DNA from: Porphyromonadaceae bacterium
Lineage (GTDB): Bacteria > Bacteroidota > Bacteroidia > Bacteroidales > Dysgonomonadaceae
Length of the DNA stretch: 64,000 nucleotides
Direction: 5' to 3'
Assembly (NCBI GenBank): GCA_021372865.1
Contig: JAJFTO010000002.1
Coordinates: forward strand, 1 to 64,000
Positions 7,314 through 16,674 of the stretch are shown in pieces. The notes under the pieces were generated by a model. That model saw only the letters and a list, made by a program, of their open reading frames with translations, was not told the DNA's origin and searched no databases. The number at the start of each line of letters is the position of its first letter. The stretch's first letter is position 1. Made by a program: the position numbers and the translations under genes.

Positions 7314-9233
7314 ATGGCAACATCTTACAAAACACCCGGGGTCTACATTGAGGAGATTTCAAAATTTCCGCCCTCTGTAGCGCAAGTAGAGACAGCCATT
7401 CCGGCCTTTGTCGGTTATACCGACATGGCAGTAGTGGATGGCGTGGATTATCACACAGAGGGAATCATCAAACCAATCAAAATTGGTTCGTTGCCCGAGT
7501 ATGAGTTTTTCTTTGGTGGCGCTCCGCAACCGACAACCGTTGAAATTGAACTGAATGCCGACGATACGGTAAAAAAAGCGAAAGTGAATGGAATCAACCT
7601 GATTTATGATTCGGTGAGGATGTTTTATGCCAATGGCGGCGGCGATTGTTTTATAGTTTCTGTGGGGAGCTACAATACCGTGGCCTCCGACATTGACAAA
7701 CAGGAACTGCTCGATGGCCTGACTTCACTCGAGAAGGAGGATCTGCCTACCCTCCTCCTGGTCCCCGAAGCGGTACACTTGACCGTTGCCGAAGCCGGTG
7801 AAGTGCATGCAGCCATGCTAGCCCAATGCAACAAGCTACAGGATCGTTTTGCCGTACTTGATATCGTGAATGGCAATGAGGAGATTACCCCCACGACAGA
7901 TCCGGTGGCTGATTTCCGAAACAATGTGGGAATGAACTTCCTGAAATATGGTGCCGCCTACTATCCCTGGATCAGGACAACTTTGCCCTTTATCGTCGAT
8001 TATGAGACCATCGTCGGAGGCACCTACACCAAAGAGGGAGCTGCCGTGGCAAACATCAAGGCATTATTTAACAGCAATCTGATTGGAAGCATTGACAACA
8101 TCAGTACCGACATCGCCACACAATCGACTCTGATCGCCCCAGCACCGGGTACAATCACTAACCGGGCTACACTGGCCACTTTTGCAAACGGGATGTATGA
8201 CTTCGCCAGCGCTTTCTTTAACCTGACATTGACCGACAACGATGCCAGCGATAAAAACTCGGCTGCAGGCATTCATGCCAAATTTGTGGCTGCAGATACC
8301 AATTTTCACGGCCTCCTGACCACGTTGTTCGATTACAACTATTTCAGTCAGGCGGCAAATAGTGATGCTCCTTCGCCCGGTTGGGACAATCCGCTCATTG
8401 CCGATGATTTCAACGCCGATTTCAGTCCGCTGACTTTCGCAGCACCCACAACCGACAGGAACGACATTTTCACCGCAACCTCCACGGCAGTCAATGCTGC
8501 TCCTTATTTTACCGCGCTAAACAGTAAACTGAAAAAACTGGTGGCCGATTTTTACAACGAGTTGACTGCGTCGAGACTAAACCGCACGGAGACACTGCGT
8601 GAAGTAGACGCTGTTTACAGGAGCATCTACGATGCCATAAGGGCTCAGGGTGTGGTATTGCCGCCCAGCGGCGCTGTGGTGGGTATTTATGCCATGGTTG
8701 ACGAAAACCGCGGAGTATGGAAAGCACCCGCCAACGTGAGCATTACCGCCGTAAAAGGTCCCTCAGTACACGTGACCCATGAAGACCAGGAAAGTCTGAA
8801 CATAGATACGGAAGCCGGGAAGTCGGTGAATGCCATTCGCTCCTTTACCGGAAAAGGAACGCTGATCTGGGGTGCCCGCACCCTTGCCGGGAACGACAAT
8901 GAATGGAGGTACATTCCTGTCCGCCGCTTCTTCAATATGGTGGAAGAGTCAGTGAAAAAAGCCACGGCACAGTTTGTTTTTGAACCCAATGATGCCAACA
9001 CCTGGGTGAAAGTGCGGGCAATGATCGAAAATTTCCTGGTCCTGCAGTGGAGGGCAGGCGCCCTTGCAGGCGCCAAACAGGAACATGCATTTTATGTGCG
9101 TGTCGGACTGGGACAGACGATGACAGCCCAAGATATTCTGAACGGCTACATGCATGTAGAAATAGGGATGGCTGTCGTGCGACCTGCTGAATTCATCATC
9201 CTTAAATTCTCGCATAAAATGCAGGAATCTTAA
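7314..9233 (+). CDS. Contractile sheath protein (Afp2/3/4, phage gp18 family)
   Basis: The contractile outer sheath subunit that drives injection. The N-terminal SYKTPGVYIEEISKFPPSV and AIPAFVGYT are hallmarks of phage and eCIS sheaths. The C-terminal third has the conserved core (GVWKAPANVSI, IRSFTGKGTLIWGARTLAG, EWRYIPVRRFFNMVEES, FVFEPNDANTWVKV) and an extended arm ending in FIILKFSHKMQES. At 639 aa it is larger than minimal phage sheaths, with a variable middle (about residues 190-420) probably exposed on the particle surface. It is the only sheath gene here, whereas Afp and PVC carry three. Confidence 0.96.
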   Translation: MATSYKTPGVYIEEISKFPPSVAQVETAIPAFVGYTDMAVVDGVDYHTEGIIKPIKIGSLPEYEFFFGGAPQPTTVEIELNADDTVKKAKVNGINLIYDSVRMFYANGGGDCFIVSVGSYNTVASDIDKQELLDGLTSLEKEDLPTLLLVPEAVHLTVAEAGEVHAAMLAQCNKLQDRFAVLDIVNGNEEITPTTDPVADFRNNVGMNFLKYGAAYYPWIRTTLPFIVDYETIVGGTYTKEGAAVANIKALFNSNLIGSIDNISTDIATQSTLIAPAPGTITNRATLATFANGMYDFASAFFNLTLTDNDASDKNSAAGIHAKFVAADTNFHGLLTTLFDYNYFSQAANSDAPSPGWDNPLIADDFNADFSPLTFAAPTTDRNDIFTATSTAVNAAPYFTALNSKLKKLVADFYNELTASRLNRTETLREVDAVYRSIYDAIRAQGVVLPPSGAVVGIYAMVDENRGVWKAPANVSITAVKGPSVHVTHEDQESLNIDTEAGKSVNAIRSFTGKGTLIWGARTLAGNDNEWRYIPVRRFFNMVEESVKKATAQFVFEPNDANTWVKVRAMIENFLVLQWRAGALAGAKQEHAFYVRVGLGQTMTAQDILNGYMHVEIGMAVVRPAEFIILKFSHKMQES

Positions 9234-9265
9234 ATAATTAAATGATTAAAAAAAACATACAGATT

Positions 9266-9700
9266 ATGGCAACAACGTATCCTTTGGTTAAGTTCCACTT
9301 TCAGGTAGAATGGGGCGGTACAAAAATAGGTTTTACCGAAGTTTCGGGACTGGATGTAGAATCTGAAGTGGTGGAATACCGTGACGGCGCAAGCCGTGAA
9401 TATTCCAAGTTAAAAATGCCCGGTATGCAGAAATACAGCAACATCACGCTCAAACGGGGAACCTTTAAAAGTGACAATGAGTATTTCAACTGGTGGAACA
9501 CCGTGCAGCTGAATACGATAGAGCGCCGGGACATTACGATTAGCCTGCTCAACGAAGAGCATGAACCGGTAGTCACCTGGAAAGTAAAAAATGCCTGGCC
9601 CACCAAAGTACAATCCACTGATTTGAAGGCCGACGGAAACGAAGTGGCCATCGAGTCGATGGAACTGGTACATGAAGGGCTCAGCATTCAAAATGAATAA
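9266..9700 (+). CDS. Inner tube protein 1 (Afp1/Afp5, gp19/Hcp-like)
   Basis: About 144 aa. MATTYPLVKFHFQVEWGG followed by IGFTEVSGLD is the standard opening of the phage tail-tube (gp19) family, and the middle has LKRGTF and ISLLNEEHEPVVTWKVKNAWP. It forms the hexameric-ring tube inside the sheath. ATG 9266 is preferred because the extra residues from ATG 9242 precede the conserved start. It sits 32 nt after the sheath gene and 2 nt before the second tube gene. Which of the pair forms the long tube and which the baseplate-proximal ring cannot be told from sequence alone. Confidence 0.95.
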   Translation: MATTYPLVKFHFQVEWGGTKIGFTEVSGLDVESEVVEYRDGASREYSKLKMPGMQKYSNITLKRGTFKSDNEYFNWWNTVQLNTIERRDITISLLNEEHEPVVTWKVKNAWPTKVQSTDLKADGNEVAIESMELVHEGLSIQNE

Positions 9701-9702
9701 AT

Positions 9703-10134
9703 ATGGCCAACTATTATCCTCCCCTGGGATTTCATTTCAAGGTTGAAATTGCACACATCAAAGGTGAATTTCAATTCCAGTCCGTGTCAGGCCTTACGGT
9801 AGACATGGACACAGAGGAGATTGCCGAAGGGGGTGAAAACAGGTTCAAGCATAAGCTCCCAGTGCGGACGAAATACACGAACCTGGTACTGAAGCGTGGA
9901 TTGCTTGCTGATTCTGAGTTGATAAAATGGTGCAGGGACGCGGTGGAGAATTTCGATATCCGCCCTGCCGACCTGACCATCAGTCTGCTTAACGAAAATC
10001 ACGAGCCTCTGATAACCTGGAATGTGGTACATGCCTGGCCTGTGAAATGGAATATGACCGATTTCAATGCCGAAGAGAGCAAGATAGCCATTGAGACCAT
10101 CGAGTTGACCTATCACTATTTTAATGTGAAATAA
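9703..10134 (+). CDS. Inner tube protein 2 (Afp5-like, gp19 family)
   Basis: 143 aa, paralogous to the preceding protein. It shares the GFHFKVEI...FQSVSGL opening, VLKRGLL and ISLLNENHEPLITWNVVHAWPVKW. In Afp and PVC a second tube paralogue forms the layer joining the tube to the spike hub; that role is inferred for one of the two here. The gene begins 2 nt after its paralogue and ends 1 nt before the 53-aa gene. Confidence 0.94.
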   Translation: MANYYPPLGFHFKVEIAHIKGEFQFQSVSGLTVDMDTEEIAEGGENRFKHKLPVRTKYTNLVLKRGLLADSELIKWCRDAVENFDIRPADLTISLLNENHEPLITWNVVHAWPVKWNMTDFNAEESKIAIETIELTYHYFNVK

Positions 10135-10135
10135 C

Positions 10136-10297
10136 ATGCCAATAGAGATTAAGGAACTGCACATTCGCATTAATGTGGAAGAGAGTACTCCCGTTGCAGG
10201 TGTCGCAGCGGAGACAACGCAAAGTGAAAAGGATAAGATTATAGCAGCCTGCGTGGAACAGGTCATGGAGATTCTTTCAAAAAAAGAAGAAAGATGA
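10136..10297 (+). CDS. 53-aa Afp6/DUF5908-like eCIS protein
   Basis: Short gene from ATG 10136 to TGA 10295-10297. The protein begins MPIEIKELHIRINV and ends in a Lys/Glu-rich tail (EILSKKEER). The opening and the position between the second tube gene and the LysM gene match the small Afp6/Pvc6 proteins (DUF5908), whose role is not settled. It starts 1 nt after the previous stop, and the next ATG begins 1 nt after its own stop, which strongly supports real translation despite the size. Confidence 0.85.
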   Translation: MPIEIKELHIRINVEESTPVAGVAAETTQSEKDKIIAACVEQVMEILSKKEER

Positions 10298-10298
10298 T

Positions 10299-11015
10299 AT
10301 GAGCGGAGAACTGATAAAACTACGGATTAAAGCGTACAAGGACGAACAGTTTACGAAAAAAGTGGGTGACGGTGAGTTTAAGACGTTACTGAACCCTGAG
10401 CAATACAAGTTCAACTACAAAATTGAACAAAATGAAGATCAGGCTCCGGGAACGAGTGCAGCCGCACCGCGCTTCAACAAGGCACCTCCCGAAAATCTTG
10501 AACTGGAGTTTGTCTTTGACCGCACCGGTGTTGTGGTCGATTACGGCAAGCCGGGAACAGCCGATGACAATGCGTTCCGCGACGAAGGCAACGGGATTAT
10601 CGACGATATTGAAAAGTTCAAAAAGGTAATTTTCGATTATAACGGGGAGGAACATAAACCCAACTATCTGATCATTTCCTGGGGTACGCTGCTGTTCAAG
10701 GGAACCCTGTCTGAAATGGAAATTATCTTCAAGCTGTTCAAACCAGATGGGACACCACTGCGAGCTACTGCGCGTGCCAAGTTCAAAGGCTTTGTGGAAG
10801 ACAATCTCCGCGTGGCAAAGGAAAACAACAGTTCTCCCGATCTTACCCACGTCAGGGAGGTAAAAGAGGGCGATACCCTGCCACTCATGACTTTCCGTAT
10901 CTACGGCGATTCGAAATATTACCTCGAAGTAGCCAGAGTGAACCGGATTACAAACTTTCGAAAATTAAGCGTGGGCCAGATGATCTATTTTCCGCCCATT
11001 GAAAAAACATCCTGA
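10299..11015 (+). CDS. LysM-containing baseplate hub protein (Afp7-like)
   Basis: 238 aa. The N-terminal part (LRIKAYKDEQF, LNPEQYKFNYKIEQN) matches the eCIS and phage proteins that bind the tube-spike junction. The C-terminal ~50 residues (VREVKEGDTLPLMTFRIYG to LSVGQMIYFPP) are a LysM-type domain. In Afp and PVC this protein links the tube and hub inside the baseplate. Gene spacing on both sides is 1-2 nt. Confidence 0.93.
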   Translation: MSGELIKLRIKAYKDEQFTKKVGDGEFKTLLNPEQYKFNYKIEQNEDQAPGTSAAAPRFNKAPPENLELEFVFDRTGVVVDYGKPGTADDNAFRDEGNGIIDDIEKFKKVIFDYNGEEHKPNYLIISWGTLLFKGTLSEMEIIFKLFKPDGTPLRATARAKFKGFVEDNLRVAKENNSSPDLTHVREVKEGDTLPLMTFRIYGDSKYYLEVARVNRITNFRKLSVGQMIYFPPIEKTS

Positions 11016-11017
11016 TT

Positions 11018-12757
11018 ATGCCGGAACGTGTCATCCATACATCGCGGTCGGCCGACCTGGTCACTTTTAAGATTCTCGTTGCAGGTGAAACATTGTCGCG
11101 ATCATTTCATGTGCTCAGTATCGATGTGGAAAAGGAGATCAACCGGATCCCCGGTGCCACTATCCTCTTGCACGACGGAGATCCGTCCTCGCAGGAGTTT
11201 GTCGTAAGTAACCAGGATCTGTTTGTACCGGGAAAAGAGATCGAAATTAAAGCAGGTTATCATTCCGATGAGGAGACCCTCTTTAAAGGAATCGTGGTTG
11301 GCCACAAACTGAAAATCCGGTCGAACAGGTCATTTCTGATTGTGACCTGCAGGGACAAGGCAGTCAAACTCACTGCAGGCAGGAAAAACAAATACTTCTA
11401 TGATAGTTCAGACAGTGAAATGATGGAGGAAATTATCAGTACGTATGGTCTGGAGAAGGAGATTGAATCCACCGCCGTAACACATAAAGAGCTGGTACAG
11501 TATAATGTATCCGACTGGGATTTTTGCATTGCCCGTGCCCAGGCAAACGGAAAAATCTGCATGGTGGACGACGGAAAGATTATCGTCAAAAAGCCTGATA
11601 CCACACAACAACCGTTGGAAACCGTTGCTTACGGTGCCACAATGCTTGATTTCGACGCCGAAATGGATGCCCGTCACCAGTTTTCAAAGGTGACTACCTA
11701 CGGATGGAATGCTTCCGGACAGGAATTGCTGGAATCCGAAGCAAACAATCCGGGTGTTTCACTGAACGGGAACCTTACGCCCGACGACCTGGCACAGGTC
11801 ATCGGGTTGGAAAACCTGGAACTGAAAAACGGAGGCTCCAACAGTAACTCATTGCAACAATGGGCAGACGCCAAGGCACTGTTTAACCTGATGGCAAAAA
11901 CCCGGGGTCGGGTAAAATTCCAGGGCCTTCCGGCGGTGAAACCGGGAACCATGATGAAGCTTGAAGGAGTGGGCAACCGTTTCAACGGCAATGTTTTTAT
12001 CTCTGCTGTCCGTCATCAGCTCGCTGAAGGAAACTGGACGACAGATGCACAGTTTGGAATCAATCCGAAATGGTTTATCGAAACGGTCTGCATCAATGAT
12101 CTCCCTGCAGCAGGACTTACTTCTGCTGTAAATGGGCTACAAATTGGCATTGTCACGCAGCTCGAATCGGATCCTGACGGCGAAGACCGTATTCTGGTAC
12201 GATTTCCTGTTGTGGATAACCAGGGACAAGGGATATGGGCCAGGATAGCCACGCTGGATGCCGGTGAAAACCGGGGTTCCTTTTTCAGGCCCGAGATCGG
12301 CGACGAGGTGATTGTAGGTTTTATCAACGGCAGTCCGAATGACGCAGTAGTACTCGGCATGATGAACAGCAGCGCCAAACCGGCACCGCTGACGGCATCC
12401 GATGAGAACCACGAAAAAGGTTTTGTCACCCGCAGCGAAATTAAATTTATTTTCAATGACGAAAAGAAATCGGCTACGCTGGAGACCCCCGGTGGCAAAA
12501 AAGTCACCCTCGATGACGATGCCGGAGTCATTCATTTCGAGGATGAGAACGGCAACAAGGTAGTGATCGATTCGGGAGGAATCACTCTCGACAGTCCCAA
12601 AGATATCATTTTAAAAGCAACCGGAGACATCCGGTTCGAAGGAATGAACATATCGGCAAAAGCCAATGCACAGTTTAAGGCCGAAGGTTCGGCCGGTGCT
12701 GAGGTTTCCACAAGCGCTGTGGCGATATTGAAAGGTTCAATGGTTCAAATTAACTGA
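11018..12757 (+). CDS. VgrG-like spike/hub protein (Afp8, fused gp27-gp5)
   Basis: 579 aa, the trimeric central spike. The N-terminal ~330 residues form the gp27-like hub (FHVLSIDVEKEINRIPGA, VGHKLKIRSNRSFLIVTC). An OB-fold follows (IGIVTQLESDPDGEDRILVRFP, IWARIATLDAG, GDEVIVGFINGSPNDAVVLG). The C-terminal ~110 residues are repetitive beta-helix needle sequence (TPGGKKVTLDDDAG, ENGNKVVIDSGGITL). No extra enzymatic C-terminal domain is seen, so this is a structural spike, not an evolved effector VgrG. PAAR follows 2 nt later. Confidence 0.96.
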   Translation: MPERVIHTSRSADLVTFKILVAGETLSRSFHVLSIDVEKEINRIPGATILLHDGDPSSQEFVVSNQDLFVPGKEIEIKAGYHSDEETLFKGIVVGHKLKIRSNRSFLIVTCRDKAVKLTAGRKNKYFYDSSDSEMMEEIISTYGLEKEIESTAVTHKELVQYNVSDWDFCIARAQANGKICMVDDGKIIVKKPDTTQQPLETVAYGATMLDFDAEMDARHQFSKVTTYGWNASGQELLESEANNPGVSLNGNLTPDDLAQVIGLENLELKNGGSNSNSLQQWADAKALFNLMAKTRGRVKFQGLPAVKPGTMMKLEGVGNRFNGNVFISAVRHQLAEGNWTTDAQFGINPKWFIETVCINDLPAAGLTSAVNGLQIGIVTQLESDPDGEDRILVRFPVVDNQGQGIWARIATLDAGENRGSFFRPEIGDEVIVGFINGSPNDAVVLGMMNSSAKPAPLTASDENHEKGFVTRSEIKFIFNDEKKSATLETPGGKKVTLDDDAGVIHFEDENGNKVVIDSGGITLDSPKDIILKATGDIRFEGMNISAKANAQFKAEGSAGAEVSTSAVAILKGSMVQIN

Positions 12758-12759
12758 AT

Positions 12760-13053
12760 ATGGGAAAACCGGCAGCACGAATCACCGATATGCACACCTG
12801 CCCGATGGTTACGGGTACAGTGCCCCACGTGGGTGGACCCGTTTTGCCGCCCGGTGACCCTACGGTACTGATCGGTGGAATGCCGGCTGCACGGGTGGGC
12901 GACATGGCCGCCTGCATAGGACCACCCGATTCCATTGCTGCTGGTTCGGCCACCGTATTGATTGGCGGAATGCCGGCTGCACGCATGGGCGATATGACAG
13001 CACACGGCGGTACCATCGTAGCCGGTGCCCCCACAGTATTAATAGGAGGTTGA
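12760..13053 (+). CDS. PAAR-domain spike tip (Afp10-like)
   Basis: 97 aa consisting almost entirely of a PAAR domain that caps the spike. The repeated signature TVLIGGMPAARVGDM / TVLIGGMPAARMGDM occurs twice and a third TVLIGG ends the protein. His and Cys residues (MHTCP, MAACIG, TAHGG) are available as metal ligands at the tip. No C-terminal toxin extension is present. In Afp this gene follows the gp25 gene; here it precedes it. Confidence 0.96.
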   Translation: MGKPAARITDMHTCPMVTGTVPHVGGPVLPPGDPTVLIGGMPAARVGDMAACIGPPDSIAAGSATVLIGGMPAARMGDMTAHGGTIVAGAPTVLIGG

Positions 13054-13057
13054 AGAT

Positions 13058-13465
13058 ATGGAAAATCAATCGTTTCTCGGCAGGGGATGGAGTTTCCCCC
13101 CCGAATTCAACAAAGAGTCAAAGGCGGTGAAAATGCTCGAAGACGAAGCAGACATTCGAAGCAGCCTGCAAATCTTGTTATCTACAAGACCGGGTGAACG
13201 GGTGATGGTCCCTGGATACGGCTGCAACCTCGACGAGTTGCTTTTCAGTCCGCTCAACCTGACAATAAAGACGTATGTGATCGATTTGATCCGTACTGCC
13301 ATTCTTTATTATGAGCCGCGCATCGATGTAAATAAAATAGAAATTGACCAGACAGAAGAGTTTCTTGGAGTTTTACTCATTCACATCGAATATACCATCC
13401 GGGCAACCAACTCAAGAATGAATATGGTGTATCCTTTTTACAAAGAAGAGGGAAACGAATTATAA
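13058..13465 (+). CDS. gp25-like baseplate wedge protein (Afp9-like)
   Basis: 135 aa. Conserved gp25 features are the N-terminal GRGWSFPPEF, the LLSTRPGERVMVPGYGCNLDELLF core, and a C-terminal strand region (IHIEYTIRATNSRMNMVYPFY). It attaches the innermost sheath ring to the baseplate and initiates sheath assembly. It lies 4 nt after PAAR and 11 nt before the large baseplate gene. Confidence 0.95.
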   Translation: MENQSFLGRGWSFPPEFNKESKAVKMLEDEADIRSSLQILLSTRPGERVMVPGYGCNLDELLFSPLNLTIKTYVIDLIRTAILYYEPRIDVNKIEIDQTEEFLGVLLIHIEYTIRATNSRMNMVYPFYKEEGNEL

Positions 13466-13476
13466 CCTGAATAAGT

Positions 13477-16400
13477 ATGGCAAACTGCGGTAAGGAAATA
13501 GTACTGACACGGGAGGGGACCGACCAGCAGGAAAGGTTTATTGAGGCTTTGAACCCCGACTCGGTAAAACTGAACGAGTTCAGCCTGAAAGAATGGATGC
13601 AGTTTGCATATCGTTTTGCTGCACATCTGAATTACTTCGGTATCCACGATGATACCGAACCCTCGGGTGACTGGCAGGAATTCTTTCAAAAGGACGAAGA
13701 GATTGAATCATTCCTCCAAAGTGTGGGTGAAGGAGGTAGCATCAAGCCGCATCTGGCACTTTACGTAGCATTTATCAGACTGCTCGGATTCACCAAAAGC
13801 CGGTTCAATAAACTTACCCGCAAACATTTGGACTTTTATTATCAACATATCCTCCAAATTGAAAAATTACCGCCCACACCCGATAAAGTGCATGTACTGT
13901 TCGAGCTGGCTAAAAACTGTGTGGACGCTCAAATAAAAGATGAGACCCAACTTGATGGTGGAAAGGATGACAAAGGACAAAAACGTATCTATAAAACGGA
14001 TGGTGAATTCATAGCCAACCAGATCAAAGTGGCCCAGTTAAGGAATATATATAACGACCACGTTAACAGTAAAATAAAGTCATCCGAAAAAGCAGCTTCC
14101 TTCGATGGTGTGGGTGGCGATTTCCCCAATGACGAGTTGAAATGGTGGCCTTTTGGCCATTATAACGCACCGGACTATCCTGAACTACCTGCCGCAAAAA
14201 TTGGTTTTGCACTGGCATCTGATATATTAGCGATGAAAGAGGGAGAGCGCAATATCATGCTGACCATTGAGTTTATCAGTTCACCTGCCTCGTTTCCGGT
14301 ATCCATGCTGACAGAAAATGTGGAGATCTGGTGCAGCGGTGAGAAAGGATGGCTTGGCCCGTTTACTGTTCAGCCACAGGTAAGCGATGAAGATGGAAAA
14401 ACCATATATACTTCAGGACTGAATGTGGTAACAAAAAAGATGACACTTGCCTTTCAGATTCCAAAGGAAGAAAAGCCGGTGACAGGTTATCAACGGGCAA
14501 TACACGGCGAAAATTTCACTGCCGGCCTGCCAGTGTGTCGAGTGTTGATAAAAACAGAGAATGAGGGAGGCCATACGCTTTACCGTCGGCTGACAGAAAA
14601 AGAGGTGAAAGCAATCACCATCGATGTGGATGTGAGAAGAGTAGAAGGCCTTGAGCTGGAAAGTGATATCGGCATACTGAATGGCACCAAACCATTTTTC
14701 CCGTTCGGGACCAAGCCGGTAAAAGGATCCAATTTCTATATCGGCTATCCCGAACTCTTCAAAAAAGAGTGGGAGACATTTGATGTGGAAATCGACTGGA
14801 AAAATACACCCGAGAAGCTTGGAAGTTACGATGCCTTTGTCGATTTATATTTTGCCTACCGCACCGATTATCTGTACCAGGCCAGTTCGTCGGGTTATAT
14901 TGATGGAATTTTTCTCTCTGAGATGGTGGCAGCAGAGATCCAAAAGAAAAAAATTGAGATAGACACAACGGCAGAAAAGGCTTTTAAAATTATAAACAAG
15001 AATCCCGATAATTTAATTGTTACCGACGACAGTTATTTTAAAGCACTGATTGAAATCAGACACAAGGAGGAATGGATGACATTGCCCGGCAAGTTGACGC
15101 TTTTTACGCCCGAGGGGGATGGTTTTGCCACCCGTTTTACTGTAACAAATGCAGGTTTCGAGACAGGAAAGAACGGTCCTGCCCGCCTGTCGCTCGACCA
15201 ATCATTCCTGCATGAACTTTTTCCGCGGATCTATGCACTTGCCCTGGCCAGTGAAGAGAAAACGGCTTTGATTCCCAATGAACCCTACACCCCCCTGGTG
15301 GAGACCATCCGACTGAATTATACTTCCACAGCGGCTTTCAACCTGGCAGCAAACGAACAGGATTACAGGAACAATCCTCTTCGATTGTTCCATGAACATC
15401 CGTTTGGACAGTCGGAGGAACATCCGTTTCTGAAAAATCAACTCTCTTTTATAAGTGAAGCCGACAAAAAAATCTATCCGGTGCCTACCTATTGCAAAGG
15501 TGGGGAACTTTATATCGGTTTGGAAAATGTACTGCCCCAACAGCAGGTTTCCTTGCTGGTGCAGGTACTGGAAGGAAGTGAGAATCCTGAGGCAGACACA
15601 TTCACTGGAAAACAGAAAGCAGAATGGTCGGTATTATTTCAGAATGAATGGAAGCCTTTGGATTCAGTGTATATGGTCATCAATGAGACCGATAATTTTC
15701 TGAAATCAGGGATTGTCCGGTTTTCTCTACCCAAAGGAACAAGCAGTGACAGTACACGATTACCCTCAGGGCTGGTATGGGTGAAAGCACGGATCCATAA
15801 GAATTACGATGCGGTTTGTAAAACCATTGCCATCCAGGCCCAGGCTGTGCAAGCCCATTTTACCGATAACGGGAACGAGTTGTCTCACCTCGAAAAGGGG
15901 CTGGAAGCAGGGAGCATTTCAAAGCTCCTGCAGCGAATCTCCACAGTAAAAGGAATATCCCAGCCTTTCAGCTCCTTTGGCGGTATCCCCCGGGAAACGG
16001 ACGCCCATTACTACCGGCGGGTAAGTGAACGGCTTAGACACAAAAACAGGGCCATTACCCTCTGGGATTACGAACACATCGTGTTGCAGCAATTCCCGGA
16101 AATACACAAGGTGAAATGTCTGAACCATACCTCCGAAAGCTCCTTCCTGTCACCGGGAGATGTAATGTTAATCGTCATTCCCGACATTGTGAACAAAAAT
16201 GTGTTTGATATTTACCAGCCGCGTGTAAGCCGGGCGCTACTGAATAAGGTGCAGCAGTACATCAATCGACTCAATTCTTTTCATGTAAATGCCGTAGTAC
16301 GGAATCCTGACTATGAAGAAGTAACCGTAGCACTGAAAGTGAAATTTCATGAAGGGCATGACGAGAGTTTCTACAAGAGGCAACTGAACGAAGACATTAC

Positions 16401-16674
16401 ACGGCTGTTGTCGCCCTGGGCCTTTGAGCGAACCGCTGAAATCAGGTTTGGAGTGACCCTGCACCGGAGCACGCTAATCAATTGGATCGAAAAGCTGGGA
16501 TACGTCGATTATGTGGCAGAAGTAAAACTGCAGAAAGGTGGGGAAACAAGTACAAAAAGTGTTTCCCCCGAAAGCCCGAAGGCCATCCTTGTCTCGGCCA
16601 GACAACACCAGATTGACACCGACATCAAAAGTTGCACCGTACAAACAGAAACCAAAGAAACATGTCAGAGCTGA
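13477..16674 (+). CDS. Large baseplate protein (Afp11-like, gp6/baseplate J family)
   Basis: 1065 aa. The N-terminal region (WMQFAYRFAAHLNYF, residues ~33-50) and a C-terminal baseplate-J-like part (SRISTVKG-type segment, GGIPRETDAHYYRRVSERLRHKNR, ITLWDYEHIVLQQFPEIHKVKCLNH, VMLIVIPDI) place it with Afp11, the main wedge protein forming the baseplate ring. The long middle is beta-rich and variable. It overlaps the next gene by 13 nt. Confidence 0.92.
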   Translation: MANCGKEIVLTREGTDQQERFIEALNPDSVKLNEFSLKEWMQFAYRFAAHLNYFGIHDDTEPSGDWQEFFQKDEEIESFLQSVGEGGSIKPHLALYVAFIRLLGFTKSRFNKLTRKHLDFYYQHILQIEKLPPTPDKVHVLFELAKNCVDAQIKDETQLDGGKDDKGQKRIYKTDGEFIANQIKVAQLRNIYNDHVNSKIKSSEKAASFDGVGGDFPNDELKWWPFGHYNAPDYPELPAAKIGFALASDILAMKEGERNIMLTIEFISSPASFPVSMLTENVEIWCSGEKGWLGPFTVQPQVSDEDGKTIYTSGLNVVTKKMTLAFQIPKEEKPVTGYQRAIHGENFTAGLPVCRVLIKTENEGGHTLYRRLTEKEVKAITIDVDVRRVEGLELESDIGILNGTKPFFPFGTKPVKGSNFYIGYPELFKKEWETFDVEIDWKNTPEKLGSYDAFVDLYFAYRTDYLYQASSSGYIDGIFLSEMVAAEIQKKKIEIDTTAEKAFKIINKNPDNLIVTDDSYFKALIEIRHKEEWMTLPGKLTLFTPEGDGFATRFTVTNAGFETGKNGPARLSLDQSFLHELFPRIYALALASEEKTALIPNEPYTPLVETIRLNYTSTAAFNLAANEQDYRNNPLRLFHEHPFGQSEEHPFLKNQLSFISEADKKIYPVPTYCKGGELYIGLENVLPQQQVSLLVQVLEGSENPEADTFTGKQKAEWSVLFQNEWKPLDSVYMVINETDNFLKSGIVRFSLPKGTSSDSTRLPSGLVWVKARIHKNYDAVCKTIAIQAQAVQAHFTDNGNELSHLEKGLEAGSISKLLQRISTVKGISQPFSSFGGIPRETDAHYYRRVSERLRHKNRAITLWDYEHIVLQQFPEIHKVKCLNHTSESSFLSPGDVMLIVIPDIVNKNVFDIYQPRVSRALLNKVQQYINRLNSFHVNAVVRNPDYEEVTVALKVKFHEGHDESFYKRQLNEDITRLLSPWAFERTAEIRFGVTLHRSTLINWIEKLGYVDYVAEVKLQKGGETSTKSVSPESPKAILVSARQHQIDTDIKSCTVQTETKETCQS

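Noticed and set aside
12016..12531. Antisense ORF opposite the spike gene
   Set aside because: Low-complexity shadow of the beta-helix coding region; no start context or homology.
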